61,734 nucleotides of DNA, taken from the NCBI GenBank assembly GCA_012959865.1, contig DUCH01000493.1, positions 1-61,734 on the forward strand, in the 5' to 3' direction. The number at the start of each line of letters is the position of its first letter. Within the stretch, counting starts at the first letter, position 1. A program made the position numbers and the translations under genes. The notes beneath the pieces were generated by a model that saw nothing but the letters and a program-made list of their open reading frames with translations, did no database searches and had not been told where the DNA came from. The DNA is from Myxococcales bacterium (GTDB taxonomy: Bacteria > Myxococcota_A > UBA9160 > UBA4427). Below, piece by piece: positions 48,254-58,096 of this stretch.

Positions 48254-49914
48254 TATTCGTGCTCTCGATGCGTGCCACCCATGGCGGAGGGCTGGTAGTG
48301 GCGCATGAGGAAGGAAAGGTTCTCGGCGAGAACCCTCCGGCTTTCGCCCGGGCGTACGATGCTGGAGACCGAACCCAGGGCCAGGGCTTCCTTGGGGTTC
48401 ATCAATTCTTGTTCGTAGCGGTCGGATAATTTGGCCAACCCGGCAGTCTGAGCGGCGGCGGCGTTTTGCTCGGATTCACCGGCCTTGATGGCCTCCTGAT
48501 ATTCGCGGGCGAGTTGACGCATTTCATCCTTGTAGACGAAGTCCTTGCCCGCCGGCCCCATGACTGCGATTCGTGCCATGGGCATGCTGAAGACCCGGTC
48601 GGCTCCCGTGAAATACGAGTTCCAACTCGCGTAGGCGCCGCCAAAGGCGTTTCGGATGATCATTGTCATTCGCGGGGTGCGGACGTCAATAATCGAGTCG
48701 AGGAGTTTTCGACCCGCGAGGATGATGCCCCGGCTCTCCTGATCTTTGCCGGGCAGGAAGCCCGTGGTGTCTTCAATGAAGATCAGAGGGATATTGTAGA
48801 GGTTGCAGAAGCGGATGAAGCGGGTGCCCTTGAGTGCGGCATCGATGTCGATCTGCCCAGAGGCGACCGCGGAGTTATTTCCGACGAATCCCACGACGTG
48901 CCCCGCTAAACGGCCGAAGGCCGTGATGAGGTTTCTGGCGCGTTGAGGCTGCAACTCGAAGTACTCGCCAAAATCGGTGATCTGCTGGAGGTAGAGGCTT
49001 ATGTCCATGGGGGCATTCATGCCCGCCGGGCTCAAGAAGGTCCGCCTGAAGAGGATATCTTCCTCGATGGTGTAGCGATCGATGGGATCCGAGGTTTGTT
49101 TGAAGGGTGCCGAAGACGTGTTGTTGTCGGGCAGGTAGGAGAGCAGGCGAATCGCCGTTCGCAGCGAGCCAAGTTCGTCCATGGTGGTGAGGTCGCAGAC
49201 GCCGCTCATGCCGTGGACGCTCGGACCCCCCAACTCATTGGCGGTAACTTCTTCGCCGAGAACGGACTTGACGACTCCCGGCCCAGTCAGGCCGATAAAG
49301 GTCTCCTCACACTGGATCATGAAGGAACCTTGTCGCGGAAGGTAGGCCCCGCCGCCGGCATTAAAGCCGAACATCAAGCTGATGCTGGGAACTCGGCCGC
49401 TGATTTTGCGAAGGGCTGTAAAGGCCTCGCTATAGCCATCGAGCCCCCCGACGCCAGCAGGCACAAAAGCACCCGCCGAATCGTTCATCCCGATGAGCGG
49501 AATTCCATGTTCGCCTGCCATGTAGATCAGGCGGGCAAGCTTGGCGCCGTTGGTGGCGTCCATGGAACCCGCCCTGAGGGTAAAATCATGCCCATAGACG
49601 GCGACATCGCGACCGCCAATATTGAGTATGCCCGTAACGATGGATGCTCCGTCGAGCCCGGGCCCCCAATTGCGCCAGAGGATATTGGGTTCCTGGTCGG
49701 TGAGAACCTTGATGCGTTCCCAGACGGTCATCCGCCCCTTGGTGTGCTGGGTGCGGACGCGATCGACTCCGCCGCCTTGCAGGGGCAGCTGATGGAGCTC
49801 GCGTTCCAGTCCGAGAGCTCGATCGTAGATGTTATCGTCGCGCGCTTCGCCGGGTCCGTCTCCCGCTGGATCTTTCGGGAGTGGGTTCTGGAGTGAGAAA
49901 GAAGGGGAAGACAT
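48253..49914 (-). CDS. Acyl-CoA carboxylase, carboxyltransferase subunit
   Basis: 553 residues. Crotonase-like N and C halves of the carboxyltransferase domain are visible: [52 protein letters not shown], and in the C half [27 protein letters not shown] and [14 protein letters not shown]. It moves CO2 from carboxybiotin to an acyl-CoA. ATG 49914 has no clear Shine-Dalgarno. It precedes the biotin carboxylase gene with a one-base stop/start overlap. Distance and orientation place purL, purB and the PPIase downstream on the same strand, perhaps one long unit. Confidence 0.92.
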   Translation of the reverse strand: MSSPSFSLQNPLPKDPAGDGPGEARDDNIYDRALGLERELHQLPLQGGGVDRVRTQHTKGRMTVWERIKVLTDQEPNILWRNWGPGLDGASIVTGILNIGGRDVAVYGHDFTLRAGSMDATNGAKLARLIYMAGEHGIPLIGMNDSAGAFVPAGVGGLDGYSEAFTALRKISGRVPSISLMFGFNAGGGAYLPRQGSFMIQCEETFIGLTGPGVVKSVLGEEVTANELGGPSVHGMSGVCDLTTMDELGSLRTAIRLLSYLPDNNTSSAPFKQTSDPIDRYTIEEDILFRRTFLSPAGMNAPMDISLYLQQITDFGEYFELQPQRARNLITAFGRLAGHVVGFVGNNSAVASGQIDIDAALKGTRFIRFCNLYNIPLIFIEDTTGFLPGKDQESRGIILAGRKLLDSIIDVRTPRMTMIIRNAFGGAYASWNSYFTGADRVFSMPMARIAVMGPAGKDFVYKDEMRQLAREYQEAIKAGESEQNAAAAQTAGLAKLSDRYEQELMNPKEALALGSVSSIVRPGESRRVLAENLSFLMRHYQPSAMGGTHREHE

Positions 49915-50329
49915 ATTCTGTCGCGGTGCGCCTCTGATTGGGATTGGACTCAGTTCGGTGGGGTTGCGGCGGAGCCGGCGGATCGGATAGACACACGGCT
50001 TCAGACGTCAGAGTCCTGCGCCACCCACCCCGGCCTCTATGCGGAACCCGTGCATACGCTTGTTTGCCCGTGTGTGCCCGTGTGTGTGCCCGTGTGTGTG
50101 GGTGTGTGTGGGTGTGTGAGGGCACGATCAACGGAGCCCCTTGGGGAGGCCCGCCGTGTCGCCCAAGGAGCACGAAGCCTAGCCGTTTTGATCGGGCTGA
50201 GCGACAGGCGGAGCCCCCGTTGCCCCAGGCGGTTTTCGCCAGGAAGTTCCCACAGCTGGGCCTCCCCCGCAGTTCCCTGCGATAGAGTGGCCTTCGAGGG
50301 GTCGACGGGTTCTCGAAGGGTGTTGCCCG
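49915..50329. other. Divergent intergenic region with GT-rich tract
   Basis: 415 bp between the carboxyltransferase (minus) and the APH-like gene (plus). It contains a G/T-biased low-complexity tract (listed separately). No gene or clear promoter was identified, although both flanking units must be driven from here. Confidence 0.55.
50060..50125. repeat. GTGTGTGCCC / GTGTGTGG low-complexity tract
   Basis: Units of the form CCCGTGTGTG and GGTGTGTG repeat over about 60 bp. Alternating purine-pyrimidine of this kind can adopt Z-DNA and is prone to length change. It lies upstream of both divergent genes. Confidence 0.75.
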
Positions 50330-51508
50330 ATGGAACCGCCTGTTACTGGCCTCGCGGCGTCCCACTTCCTTGAACCCGACGCAGGCCCGGTTTGGGGCCG
50401 GTCCGCAGACTCGAAGGTCGACTTCCCTATGCCCCAGCCCATCGGCCGCGATCTCAACGACACCCGTCACCGGCTCGTTGATTGGCTGGCGAATCGTCTG
50501 CCCGGGGCGTCGCGGCTTCGGATCGAAGACCTTCGCGGCCCGAAGGACACCGGTTTCTCGAGCGACACCCTGATGTTCTGTCTCCGCTACGAGGAAAACG
50601 GAATCGATTGCCTCAAGGAGATGGTGATTCGCTTGGAACCCGCCGGCGATTTCCAGCTTTTCCCCGAGTACGATGTCGCGCTGCAGTACAACATGATGAC
50701 AGCCCTGGCCGATACGCGGGTTCCCGTTCCCGAGATGTACTGGCTCGAAGAGGATCCGGCTCTCCTGGGAAATCCCTTTTATGTAATGGAACGAATCGAT
50801 GGGCAGGTGCCCAGCGATTCCCCGCCGTATCACTCGGAAGGATGGCTGTTCGATGCCGCTCCCGAAGACCGCGAACGCCTTTGGAATAGCGGATTGGATG
50901 CGATGTCCGAAGTGCATAAGCTGGATTGGCGCAAGCCCGAGTTTGCATTTCTCAAAGTGCCACCCCCGGGCCAAACCAGCATTCAGGCGCAGATTGATTA
51001 CTGGGAAAATTTTATGGACTGGGGCCTGGATCGTTCGCAATATCCGCTGATCAATACGGGCTTTGAGTGGCTAGTGGCCCATCAGCCCCAAGAGGCGGAG
51101 GTGGGTATCTGTTGGGGCGACGCGCGGATCTCAAACCAGATCTTTCAAAACCATGAAGCGGTTGCCGTCATCGACTGGGAGATGGTTTTCGTCGGCAACC
51201 CGGTGGCCGATCTGGCTTGGTTTATCACCCTCGATCGCGTTCTCACCGAAGGCATCGGACTCGAGCGACTGAACGGGGTTCCGGGAAAGGCCGCTTCGAT
51301 CGCGCGCTGGGAGCGGAACGTGGGCCGGCCCGCCAAGGACTACGGGTACTACGAAATTTTCGCCGCCTGGCGTTTTTCCGTCATCATGGCCCGGATTTTT
51401 CTTCAAATGAAGCACTACGAGGTTCTCCCCCAGGAAGCCACAGTCGATGTCGAAAACCTTTCGACACCCATCCTGCGTTCGCTGCTGGACGAAGCCCCCA
51501 AGGTCTAG
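50330..51508 (+). CDS. Aminoglycoside phosphotransferase (APH)-family kinase-like protein
   Basis: 392 residues from ATG 50330 (GAAGGG about 8 nt upstream); an ATG at 50429 would match the usual family start better. Kinase-like motifs are GPKDTGFSSDTLMF, EMVIRLEP with the Lys-like strand, CWGDARISNQIF for the catalytic Asp/Asn, and VIDWEMVFVGNPVADLAWF for the metal-binding Asp. This subfamily is close to the kinase domain of human ACAD10/ACAD11, which phosphorylates 4-hydroxy acyl-CoAs. That would fit the surrounding lipid metabolism. Real antibiotic resistance is unlikely. Confidence 0.87.
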   Translation: MEPPVTGLAASHFLEPDAGPVWGRSADSKVDFPMPQPIGRDLNDTRHRLVDWLANRLPGASRLRIEDLRGPKDTGFSSDTLMFCLRYEENGIDCLKEMVIRLEPAGDFQLFPEYDVALQYNMMTALADTRVPVPEMYWLEEDPALLGNPFYVMERIDGQVPSDSPPYHSEGWLFDAAPEDRERLWNSGLDAMSEVHKLDWRKPEFAFLKVPPPGQTSIQAQIDYWENFMDWGLDRSQYPLINTGFEWLVAHQPQEAEVGICWGDARISNQIFQNHEAVAVIDWEMVFVGNPVADLAWFITLDRVLTEGIGLERLNGVPGKAASIARWERNVGRPAKDYGYYEIFAAWRFSVIMARIFLQMKHYEVLPQEATVDVENLSTPILRSLLDEAPKV

Positions 51509-51542
51509 AGGCTGGGGGTGCCGACTCAAGGAGGGAGAGCGT

Positions 51543-51935
51543 TCAAACTCTCTCGCGTTCGCTCAGGGTTCGCGTTTCGGTGAGAAAGAAGGTCGCGGTG
51601 GCTCGGGCCACCAGGCGTCCGTCCTGATCGACGATTGAGCCCTCGGTGTAGGCGGTGTGGCGGGTTTTGATGACCACCCGGGCGGTTGCGCGGAGCGTTC
51701 CTCGAATCACCGGCCGAAAAAAGTTGATCTTGCACTCGAGGGTCGCGCAACCGCGGCCTTCGGGGAGCGAAGAGACGACGGCCCGGCCGAGGGCGGTGTC
51801 GAGCACGCTGAAGAGAACGCCGCCGTGGGCGCGTTCCGCGGTGCTCCAATGGTCCTCGGTGGCATCGAGTTCAAGTTCGACTTCTCCCGACTCGACGGAG
51901 ATCTCCTTGACGCCGAGGCTCTGGGTGAATTCCAT
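51543..51935 (-). CDS. PaaI-type hotdog thioesterase
   Basis: 130 residues with GGAGGAG before ATG 51935. The single hotdog domain shows AERAHGGVLFSVLDTALGRAV (family helix with the catalytic acid) and CKINFFRPVIRGTLRATARV. It hydrolyses acyl- or aryl-acyl-CoA. It lies 133 bp from, and divergent to, the TetR regulator gene, so it may be the regulator's target, but convergent with the APH-like gene. Confidence 0.9.
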   Translation of the reverse strand: MEFTQSLGVKEISVESGEVELELDATEDHWSTAERAHGGVLFSVLDTALGRAVVSSLPEGRGCATLECKINFFRPVIRGTLRATARVVIKTRHTAYTEGSIVDQDGRLVARATATFFLTETRTLSERERV

Positions 51936-52068
51936 GGACTCCTCCGTGGGGTTTCGCGGGCGAATCAGTCTGGCACCGAGGTCTAGCTCGGGCAAGTCAG
52001 CTAGAGAGGCGCGAGACGCCCCCAAGGGGCTGTTGCCGAGAGCAGGGGTTTTGGAGCAAACTCATCGA

Positions 52069-52752
52069 ATGGCCAAGCCCACCGAGTTAGAGAAAGCGCT
52101 GAAATGGGAGCGGGGCGGCGAGGAGGCTCCCCTGCCGCGAGACGGTCGCGAGGCGCGTGCCGAGCGGACCAAAAAAGCCGTGGCCGATGCGCTGATCGAA
52201 CTGATCGAAGACGGCGACTTGCGTCCGACTTCGAGGGCAATCGCCGAAAAGGCGAAGGTGTCCGAGCGAACCATTTTTCAGCATTTTGCCGATCTTGAAA
52301 CACTGTTCAGCGCGGCGGCGAGAAGACTGGGCGAGCGCATCTTGCGCAACCTGGAGTACATCTCCGACGAAGGGCCCTTCGAAGAGCGCCTGAAGAATTA
52401 TCTCGATGAGTTGGTATTCCTCCACGAATCGATGACGCCGGTTCGGCGGGCCTCACGACTCCATGAACCCTTTTCTCCGGTGCTGGAACATGCGCTTCGA
52501 TCCTGGCGCGAAGGGATGCGTCGGGGAATCGATCGTGTCTTCAGCCTGGAACTCGAGACTCATTCGATCGATCGGCGCGTGTTGATTATTGAAGGTTTGG
52601 CCTTGGTTGCGACTTGGAGCAGTTGGGAAAACATGCGCCGGCATTCCGAGTTGGGTTTGGCCCAGGCTCGTGGTGTGATCGAGTTGAATTTTCGCGCATT
52701 GCTCTGTCAAGTCGAACCCGTTCGCGAATGCGATTCGAACGGAGACCGATAG
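52069..52752 (+). CDS. TetR-family transcriptional regulator
   Basis: 227 residues from ATG 52069. The N-terminal HTH reads TSRAIAEKAKVSERTIFQHFADLETLFSAA, at about residues 62-91, preceded by a longer-than-usual basic/acidic extension of about 35 residues. The C-terminal ligand domain is helical and not diagnostic. It is five bases upstream of an alcohol dehydrogenase gene on the same strand and divergent from a thioesterase gene, so it likely controls both in response to an acyl-type ligand. Confidence 0.9.
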   Translation: MAKPTELEKALKWERGGEEAPLPRDGREARAERTKKAVADALIELIEDGDLRPTSRAIAEKAKVSERTIFQHFADLETLFSAAARRLGERILRNLEYISDEGPFEERLKNYLDELVFLHESMTPVRRASRLHEPFSPVLEHALRSWREGMRRGIDRVFSLELETHSIDRRVLIIEGLALVATWSSWENMRRHSELGLAQARGVIELNFRALLCQVEPVRECDSNGDR

Positions 52753-52757
52753 GAAGC

Positions 52758-53693
52758 ATGCGAGCGGTTCGTTGCGTAGACGGTGGGGTTGAAGTTGTCG
52801 ATCTCCCAGAACCCGGGGGAGACGGCATTCGAGTCAAGCTTCGCTCGGCCGGCATCTGCGGTTCGGATCTTCACTTGCTCGATTCAGGCTTCGCCCCCAA
52901 GGTCACCCTGGGACACGAAATGGCGGGAGAACTCGCCGACGGAACGCTTGTGGCCGTCGAGCCACTGGTAATCTGCGGCGAGTGCGATTGCTGCGAGCGG
53001 GGCGACTACAATCTGTGTCGTGGGGGTCCGGCTGGGATCATGGGCGTGGCGCTCGACGGCGGTATGAGCGAAATCATCGTGGTGCCCGAACGGTGTCTAG
53101 TTGCGCTGGCACCGGGTGTCCTCGTACGGGATGCCTGCCTGGTGGAACCCATGGCGGTGGCCGTTCATGGGGTGAGATTGGGCGGGATCGGCCCGGGTGA
53201 CACCGTGGCGGTCATCGGGGGGGGAACCATCGGCCTTTGCGCGGTCACCGCGTCTCGGGCACTGGGCGCCTCGGTGGCTCTGTATGCGCGCCACGACGTT
53301 CAGCGCGAGGCGGGTGAGCGATTGGGTGCCGGGAAGCCGCTTGATGAATACGACATCGTGATCGAATCGGCGGGGACTGATTCGGCGCTGGACAGCGCGG
53401 TGGCCATGGCTCGACCCGGAGGGCGGGTGGTTTTGCTCGCGACGTACTGGCAGGGGATGAAGATGCCCGGCTTTCCCCTGTGCATGAAGGAGTTGAAGGT
53501 GATCCCTTCAAGCATGTACAGCCGCGACGGAGATCTGCGCGACTTCGACCGAGCCGCGGCTCTCGTCGCTGAGACCCCCGATCTCGCTGATATCCTGATT
53601 ACCCATCGATTCCCCTTGGACGCGGCGGCGGCGGCTTTTGCCACCGCGAGGGACCGTGCCCAGGGCGCCATCAAGGTCGTGCTCGAAGCCTGA
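52758..53693 (+). CDS. Zinc-dependent alcohol dehydrogenase (MDR family)
   Basis: 311 residues with AGGAAGC directly before ATG 52758. Medium-chain dehydrogenase motifs are AGICGSDLHLLDSG, TLGHEMAGE (catalytic zinc site), CGECDCCERGDYNLC (structural zinc, four Cys) and VAVIGGGTIGLCAV (cofactor Rossmann). It oxidises an alcohol or polyol with NAD(P). It is slightly shorter than the usual 340-350. Following the TetR gene by five bases, it is probably co-transcribed with it. Convergent with the DUF7064-like gene 12 bp beyond. Confidence 0.92.
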   Translation: MRAVRCVDGGVEVVDLPEPGGDGIRVKLRSAGICGSDLHLLDSGFAPKVTLGHEMAGELADGTLVAVEPLVICGECDCCERGDYNLCRGGPAGIMGVALDGGMSEIIVVPERCLVALAPGVLVRDACLVEPMAVAVHGVRLGGIGPGDTVAVIGGGTIGLCAVTASRALGASVALYARHDVQREAGERLGAGKPLDEYDIVIESAGTDSALDSAVAMARPGGRVVLLATYWQGMKMPGFPLCMKELKVIPSSMYSRDGDLRDFDRAAALVAETPDLADILITHRFPLDAAAAAFATARDRAQGAIKVVLEA

Positions 53694-53705
53694 AAGGTGT
53701 CCCCA

Positions 53706-54689
53706 CTAGGCCGTGGGGTCGACCGTGCGCAAATATTCCGAGAGTCCGTAACCGACCTGATCCCCGCAGCGCCACTGGGTCATTCCTTCGCCAATGTGGG
53801 TTACGAGTCCCTGGCGTCGATTGCGCAGGGGAATGAACCCCTTGACTTCGCCAAGGATTGTCAAGGTTTCGCCTCCATGGGTTTCGACGCGAACGTCCAA
53901 TTCGCGGTGGTAGAGACCGTTTTCCTCGAAGCGGGTTTCAATTTCGACGTGCTTGATGAGGCTGAGTTCGCCTCCGCGCACCACGACCCCGCCTCGCTTC
54001 TCGTTGTCCGCGTCGCGCCGGATGATGGATACCATTGCGCCAAAATCGGGTCCGAAATTCATGGTCAGCCATTCATAGCTCTCGATCGCTTGCCAGTGGC
54101 GGGGCCCCCAGGAATGGTCCCGTAGCCCATAACCCTTGAAGTCCAACGCTTCATCGTCGATCTCTATGCGGCCCGCAACCCGCATATGCTGCTCGTAGTG
54201 GGCTTTGCCAAATTGTTTCTCGCTCTTGCGCGCCTCTTCGGTTCGGGAATGGGTGCTTCCGTACATGGGTCCTGAAGCCCAATGGGTGAGATCGATTTTT
54301 AGTCGTCGACGGGGGCTGTTCTTAAAAGCCTTGGCGGGCTCCGCCATGGAGCGCGGTTCGCGCAACTCCACCGCGCTGCCCGAGTAGCGGGTACGGAGTT
54401 CTTCGCTGGGGTCGCAGACTTCGAACTCCATTCCCCCGGCGTTGAAAGCATCGTTGTGGTCGATGGGCGCCCGCTTGAAATTGAAGAGAACCCGTCCATC
54501 GGCGAGATAGAGACAAACGGTCATCTCGGCGTTGCCCTCGTTGGCGCGATTGCCCAGGCGAACAAACCCTCCGATGGACTGATCGGGATCGAAGAAGTTG
54601 AAGTACATGCTCTCGTTGAAATTGGACTCTTCGCCCAGGGGGTGGGTGTAATCGTCTTCAGGGACGATGTTGCCGATGATCTGCGCCAA
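53706..54689 (-). CDS. DUF7064/DUF7065-like protein (second copy)
   Basis: About 327 residues if the TTG at 54689 (GGAGG a few nt upstream) is the start. No ATG precedes the conserved region and the open frame upstream has poor, frameshift-like composition, so the start is uncertain. The signature [12 protein letters not shown] parallels GTRDKSWGVRP in the gene at 636, and the N-terminal part ([21 protein letters not shown]) matches the same two-barrel family. Function unknown. It is divergent from topA, and convergent with the alcohol dehydrogenase. Confidence 0.75.
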   Translation of the reverse strand: MAQIIGNIVPEDDYTHPLGEESNFNESMYFNFFDPDQSIGGFVRLGNRANEGNAEMTVCLYLADGRVLFNFKRAPIDHNDAFNAGGMEFEVCDPSEELRTRYSGSAVELREPRSMAEPAKAFKNSPRRRLKIDLTHWASGPMYGSTHSRTEEARKSEKQFGKAHYEQHMRVAGRIEIDDEALDFKGYGLRDHSWGPRHWQAIESYEWLTMNFGPDFGAMVSIIRRDADNEKRGGVVVRGGELSLIKHVEIETRFEENGLYHRELDVRVETHGGETLTILGEVKGFIPLRNRRQGLVTHIGEGMTQWRCGDQVGYGLSEYLRTVDPTA

Positions 54690-55174
54690 GGCGCCTCCGG
54701 GGGGCTCGAGAGGGGGCCACGACGCCTGCGCGTAGGGGCCCGGGGAAAAGAAAGAAGGAAGAAGATTGGACGCGATGGTCGCCGAGGGCGTGCGGGGGGT
54801 CAATCCATCAGACCGAACCCCCGTGGGAAATCCGTTGCCCCAAGGCGAACGAATTAGATTCGTCTTTGCAGATGACGGGGCAGCCGGGCGCGGGCGAAGA
54901 AACCCCCTTCGACAAAAAAATTTTCTCCCGCCGAGAAAGAGCCCATTTCCCGATCTTCGGCCCAAGAAGACTCGTTAGGGCCCCAAATTCCACTCGCCCC
55001 CGGGAAAGTTCGTCAAACGCAAACCCGCGACGATTGCCCCCCACGGGGCAAAAGATTTCCCTGGGAAATGCTTGTGCTAAAAGCGTCTCGCTTACGCATC
55101 GGATCCTGGGGGTGGGGTCCCGTGGGGATTCAAGTCTCTCCCCAGCGATTCCGATGGCCGCACCCAGAGGGAAT
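54690..55174. other. Divergent intergenic region before topA
   Basis: About 485 bp depending on the starts chosen for the DUF7064-like gene and topA. The frame open upstream of topA has no protein-like composition. It should contain promoters for both genes. Nothing convincing as a terminator or RNA was seen. Confidence 0.5.
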
Positions 55175-57922
55175 ATGGGAAAGTCGCTCGTCATCGTGGA
55201 ATCGCCCGCAAAGGCGAAGACCATCAATAAGTATTTGGGGCGGGACTTTATCGTCAAGTCCAGCGTCGGTCATATTCGCGATTTGCCGGTGTCGGGGTCG
55301 GGGAAAAAGGTCGACCCCGTCGCTCGGGCGAAGGCGGCGGCCAAAACCCGGAGCCTGACCGGCGCCAAGCGCGCCGCGCATAGAAAGAAGAAGGCCCATG
55401 AGGCGCTCATCGCCCGCATGGGGATCGACCCCGACAAGGACTGGCGGGCCAATTACGAGATCCTTCCCAAGAAGGAGAAAGTGGTCGAGGAGTTGCGCCG
55501 GCTCGCCGGCGAGGCCGACCTCATCTACTTGGCGACGGATCTTGATCGCGAGGGCGAGGCCATCGCATGGCATCTCCGAGAAGTCATCGGGGGGGCCAAG
55601 AAGCGTTTCAAGCGGGTTGTCTTCAACGAGATTACCCGATCGGCAATTCGTCAAGCGTTCGATTCTCCAGGGGAACTCGACATTGCCCGGGTCAATGCTC
55701 AACAGGCCCGGCGTTTTCTGGATCGGGTCGTTGGCTATACGCTCTCGCCGCTCTTGTGGGCGAGAGTTGCCCGGGGGCTCTCGGCCGGTCGGGTGCAATC
55801 CGTGGCGGTGCGCCTGCTGGTGGATCGCGAGCGCGAGATTCAGGCCTTCATCCCCGAGGAGTTCTGGGAACTCTATGCGGACGTACAGACCTCGGCCGGC
55901 GAGCCCATGCGGCTGCAGGTTATGAAGCAGGCGGGCCAGGAGTTTCGGCCCACCAGTGAGGAGGCCACGAATGTCGCCGTCGCGGCGATCCAGGGTCGGC
56001 CGTTCGAGATCGCCGAGCGCAATGACAAACCGACCTCGACCCGGCCTTCGGCGCCCTATATCACCTCGACCCTCCAGCAGGCTGCGAGTACGCGGCTGGG
56101 CTTCGGGGTAAAGAAAACGATGGTGTTGGCCCAGCGTCTGTATCAAGAGGGCCACATTACGTATATGCGAACGGATTCGACAAACCTTTCCACCGAAGCG
56201 GTGGACGGCTGTCGCTCCTATATCGGGGATCAATTCGGCGAGCCCTACCTGCCCGAAGAAGCGTTGAGTTATTCGAGCAAAGAGGGCGCCCAGGAAGCCC
56301 ATGAGGCGATTCGCCCTTCGGATGTCAATGTTGGCCCGGGGGATATCGCAGGTCTCGAACCCGATCAGGAGCGGCTCTATTCCATGATCTGGCGGCAGTT
56401 CGTCGCCTGCCAAATGCCGCCGGCTCGCTATCTGAGCACCAGTATCGTGGTGAATATCGGCGAGTACGAGTTGCGAACCCGGGGTCGCATTTTGGTTTTT
56501 GACGGGTATACCAAGGTGCAGCCGCCCACGGGCAAGACCGACCGGAATGCCGCTTTACCCGACGTGCAAGTGGGCGAAGAACTCAGCGTCCAGGCACTGG
56601 ACCCCGTGCAGCATTTTACCAAGCCGCCCCCGCGCTACAGCGAGGCGAGCCTTGTTCGCGAACTCGAAAAGTGCGGCATCGGACGTCCTTCGACGTATGC
56701 GTCGATTATTTCCTCGATTCAAGATCGCGGCTACGTGCGGGTCGAAAGCCGTCGCTTCTACGCCGAGAAGATCGGCGAAATCGTAACCGAGCGCCTCGTC
56801 GAAAATTTCGGGGATCTGATGGATTTCGGTTTTACCGCCGAATTGGAGGAATCCCTCGACGACGTCGCTTTGGGCAAGAAAGAGTGGAAGGACGTTCTCG
56901 GGAAATTCTATTCGGGCTTCAAGAAGCAAGTCGACGCTGCAGGCGCGGAAAACGGGGGCATGCGGTCAAATTCGCCCACGGATACCGATATCGCCTGTCC
57001 CCAATGCGCTCGACCGATGCAAATCCGAACCGCGTCCACCGGTGTTTTCCTGGGTTGCTCTGGCTACGCGCTGCCGCCGAAAGAACGCTGTAAGTCGACG
57101 ATCAATCTGGTCCCGGGCGACGAGGTCGTCAGTGCCGATGCCGAGGATCAGGAGGAGGGCGAAGCGCGGCTACTTCTGAACCGACGGCACTGCTCGCGCT
57201 GCAAGACAACCATGACGAGCTACCTCGTCGATGAGGCTCGCAAGCTCCATGTCTGCGGAAAAAATCCCGACTGCGAGGGTTTTGACGTCGAGGCAGGCCA
57301 GTTCTTCATCAAGGGATACGATGGCCCTGTCCTCCAATGCGACAAGTGCGAAGAGGATATGCAACTCAAGTCGGGGCGCTTTGGAAAGTACTTCGGATGC
57401 ACGGGAGAGGACTGCAAGAACACCCGTAAGCTGCTTCGAAACGGTGAACCCGCTCCGCCCAAGGTGGACCCGATTCCCATGCCGGATCTTGCTTGCGAGA
57501 AATGCGATGACTTCTACCTTTTGCGCGACGGCGCGGCAGGGATCTTCTTGGCCGCCAGCCAATTCCCCAAACATCGGGAGACCCGCGCGCCTCTTGTCGC
57601 GGAAATTCTCACCGTTGCTGAAGAGTTGGATGAGAAATACAAGTTCCTGGCGAGTGCGCCGGTCAAGGATGGCTCGGGGAACAAGGCCATCGTGCGGTTC
57701 TTGCGAAAGACCAAGGAACAGTACGTGATGACCGAGAAGGACGGAAAGCCCTCGGGTTGGCGGGCCTATTACCGAGACGGGAAGTGGATTGAGGAGCAGC
57801 CCAAGGCGCCTGCTCGCAAGAAAAAAGCCGCCGCCCGAAAGGGGCCGGCGAAGCGCAAGAAGGCGGCAAGGCGTAAAAAAGCCGCTGCCAAGAAATCGAC
57901 TTCCCAGGCTGGCGGTGGCTGA
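55175..57922 (+). CDS. topA: DNA topoisomerase I
   Basis: 915 residues from ATG 55175 (AGAGGG upstream); the ATG at 55154 is a weaker alternative. Toprim motif [15 protein letters not shown] at the start, [13 protein letters not shown], the gate region, and the nucleophile Tyr330 in [10 protein letters not shown] are all present. The C-terminus holds four zinc-ribbon-like modules (for example [26 protein letters not shown] and LACEKCDDF); the last lacks its second Cys pair. A Lys/Arg/Ala-rich tail of about 35 residues ends the protein, a DNA-binding extension known from high-GC bacteria. It relaxes negative supercoils. Confidence 0.97.
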   Translation: MGKSLVIVESPAKAKTINKYLGRDFIVKSSVGHIRDLPVSGSGKKVDPVARAKAAAKTRSLTGAKRAAHRKKKAHEALIARMGIDPDKDWRANYEILPKKEKVVEELRRLAGEADLIYLATDLDREGEAIAWHLREVIGGAKKRFKRVVFNEITRSAIRQAFDSPGELDIARVNAQQARRFLDRVVGYTLSPLLWARVARGLSAGRVQSVAVRLLVDREREIQAFIPEEFWELYADVQTSAGEPMRLQVMKQAGQEFRPTSEEATNVAVAAIQGRPFEIAERNDKPTSTRPSAPYITSTLQQAASTRLGFGVKKTMVLAQRLYQEGHITYMRTDSTNLSTEAVDGCRSYIGDQFGEPYLPEEALSYSSKEGAQEAHEAIRPSDVNVGPGDIAGLEPDQERLYSMIWRQFVACQMPPARYLSTSIVVNIGEYELRTRGRILVFDGYTKVQPPTGKTDRNAALPDVQVGEELSVQALDPVQHFTKPPPRYSEASLVRELEKCGIGRPSTYASIISSIQDRGYVRVESRRFYAEKIGEIVTERLVENFGDLMDFGFTAELEESLDDVALGKKEWKDVLGKFYSGFKKQVDAAGAENGGMRSNSPTDTDIACPQCARPMQIRTASTGVFLGCSGYALPPKERCKSTINLVPGDEVVSADAEDQEEGEARLLLNRRHCSRCKTTMTSYLVDEARKLHVCGKNPDCEGFDVEAGQFFIKGYDGPVLQCDKCEEDMQLKSGRFGKYFGCTGEDCKNTRKLLRNGEPAPPKVDPIPMPDLACEKCDDFYLLRDGAAGIFLAASQFPKHRETRAPLVAEILTVAEELDEKYKFLASAPVKDGSGNKAIVRFLRKTKEQYVMTEKDGKPSGWRAYYRDGKWIEEQPKAPARKKKAAARKGPAKRKKAARRKKAAAKKSTSQAGGG

Positions 57923-57958
57923 TGGCTTGCGTTGATTGGGGATGCGGCGGGGTGAACC

Positions 57959-57973
57959 CCGAGTGGCACTCGG
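57959..57973. terminator. Short hairpin after topA, weak terminator candidate
   Basis: CCGAGT-GGC-ACTCGG is a perfect 6-bp stem with a 3-nt loop, 37 bp after the topA stop. It is not followed by a run of T, so intrinsic termination is doubtful. Confidence 0.25.
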
Positions 57974-58096
57974 ACTGTTCGAATAACGTACGAGTTCGCG
58001 TCAAATAGCGTGGACCCCGAGCCGGTGATAGTGTGACCCGTCGAATGGTCGAACGGAGAGTAGAGGCGGCTTGAAGCTGCCACGGGAACGCTGCTG

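Noticed and set aside
50060-50125. CRISPR array
   Set aside because: The repeats are short, without spacers of constant length, and no cas genes are near; it is a GT-rich simple repeat.
50330-51508. Aminoglycoside resistance gene
   Set aside because: Only the fold is shared; the sequence pattern and context match acyl-CoA-related kinase-like proteins.
57959-57973. Sigma-54 promoter or strong intrinsic terminator after topA
   Set aside because: TGGCAC is present but the downstream GC element at the required spacing is not, and the hairpin lacks a T-tract.
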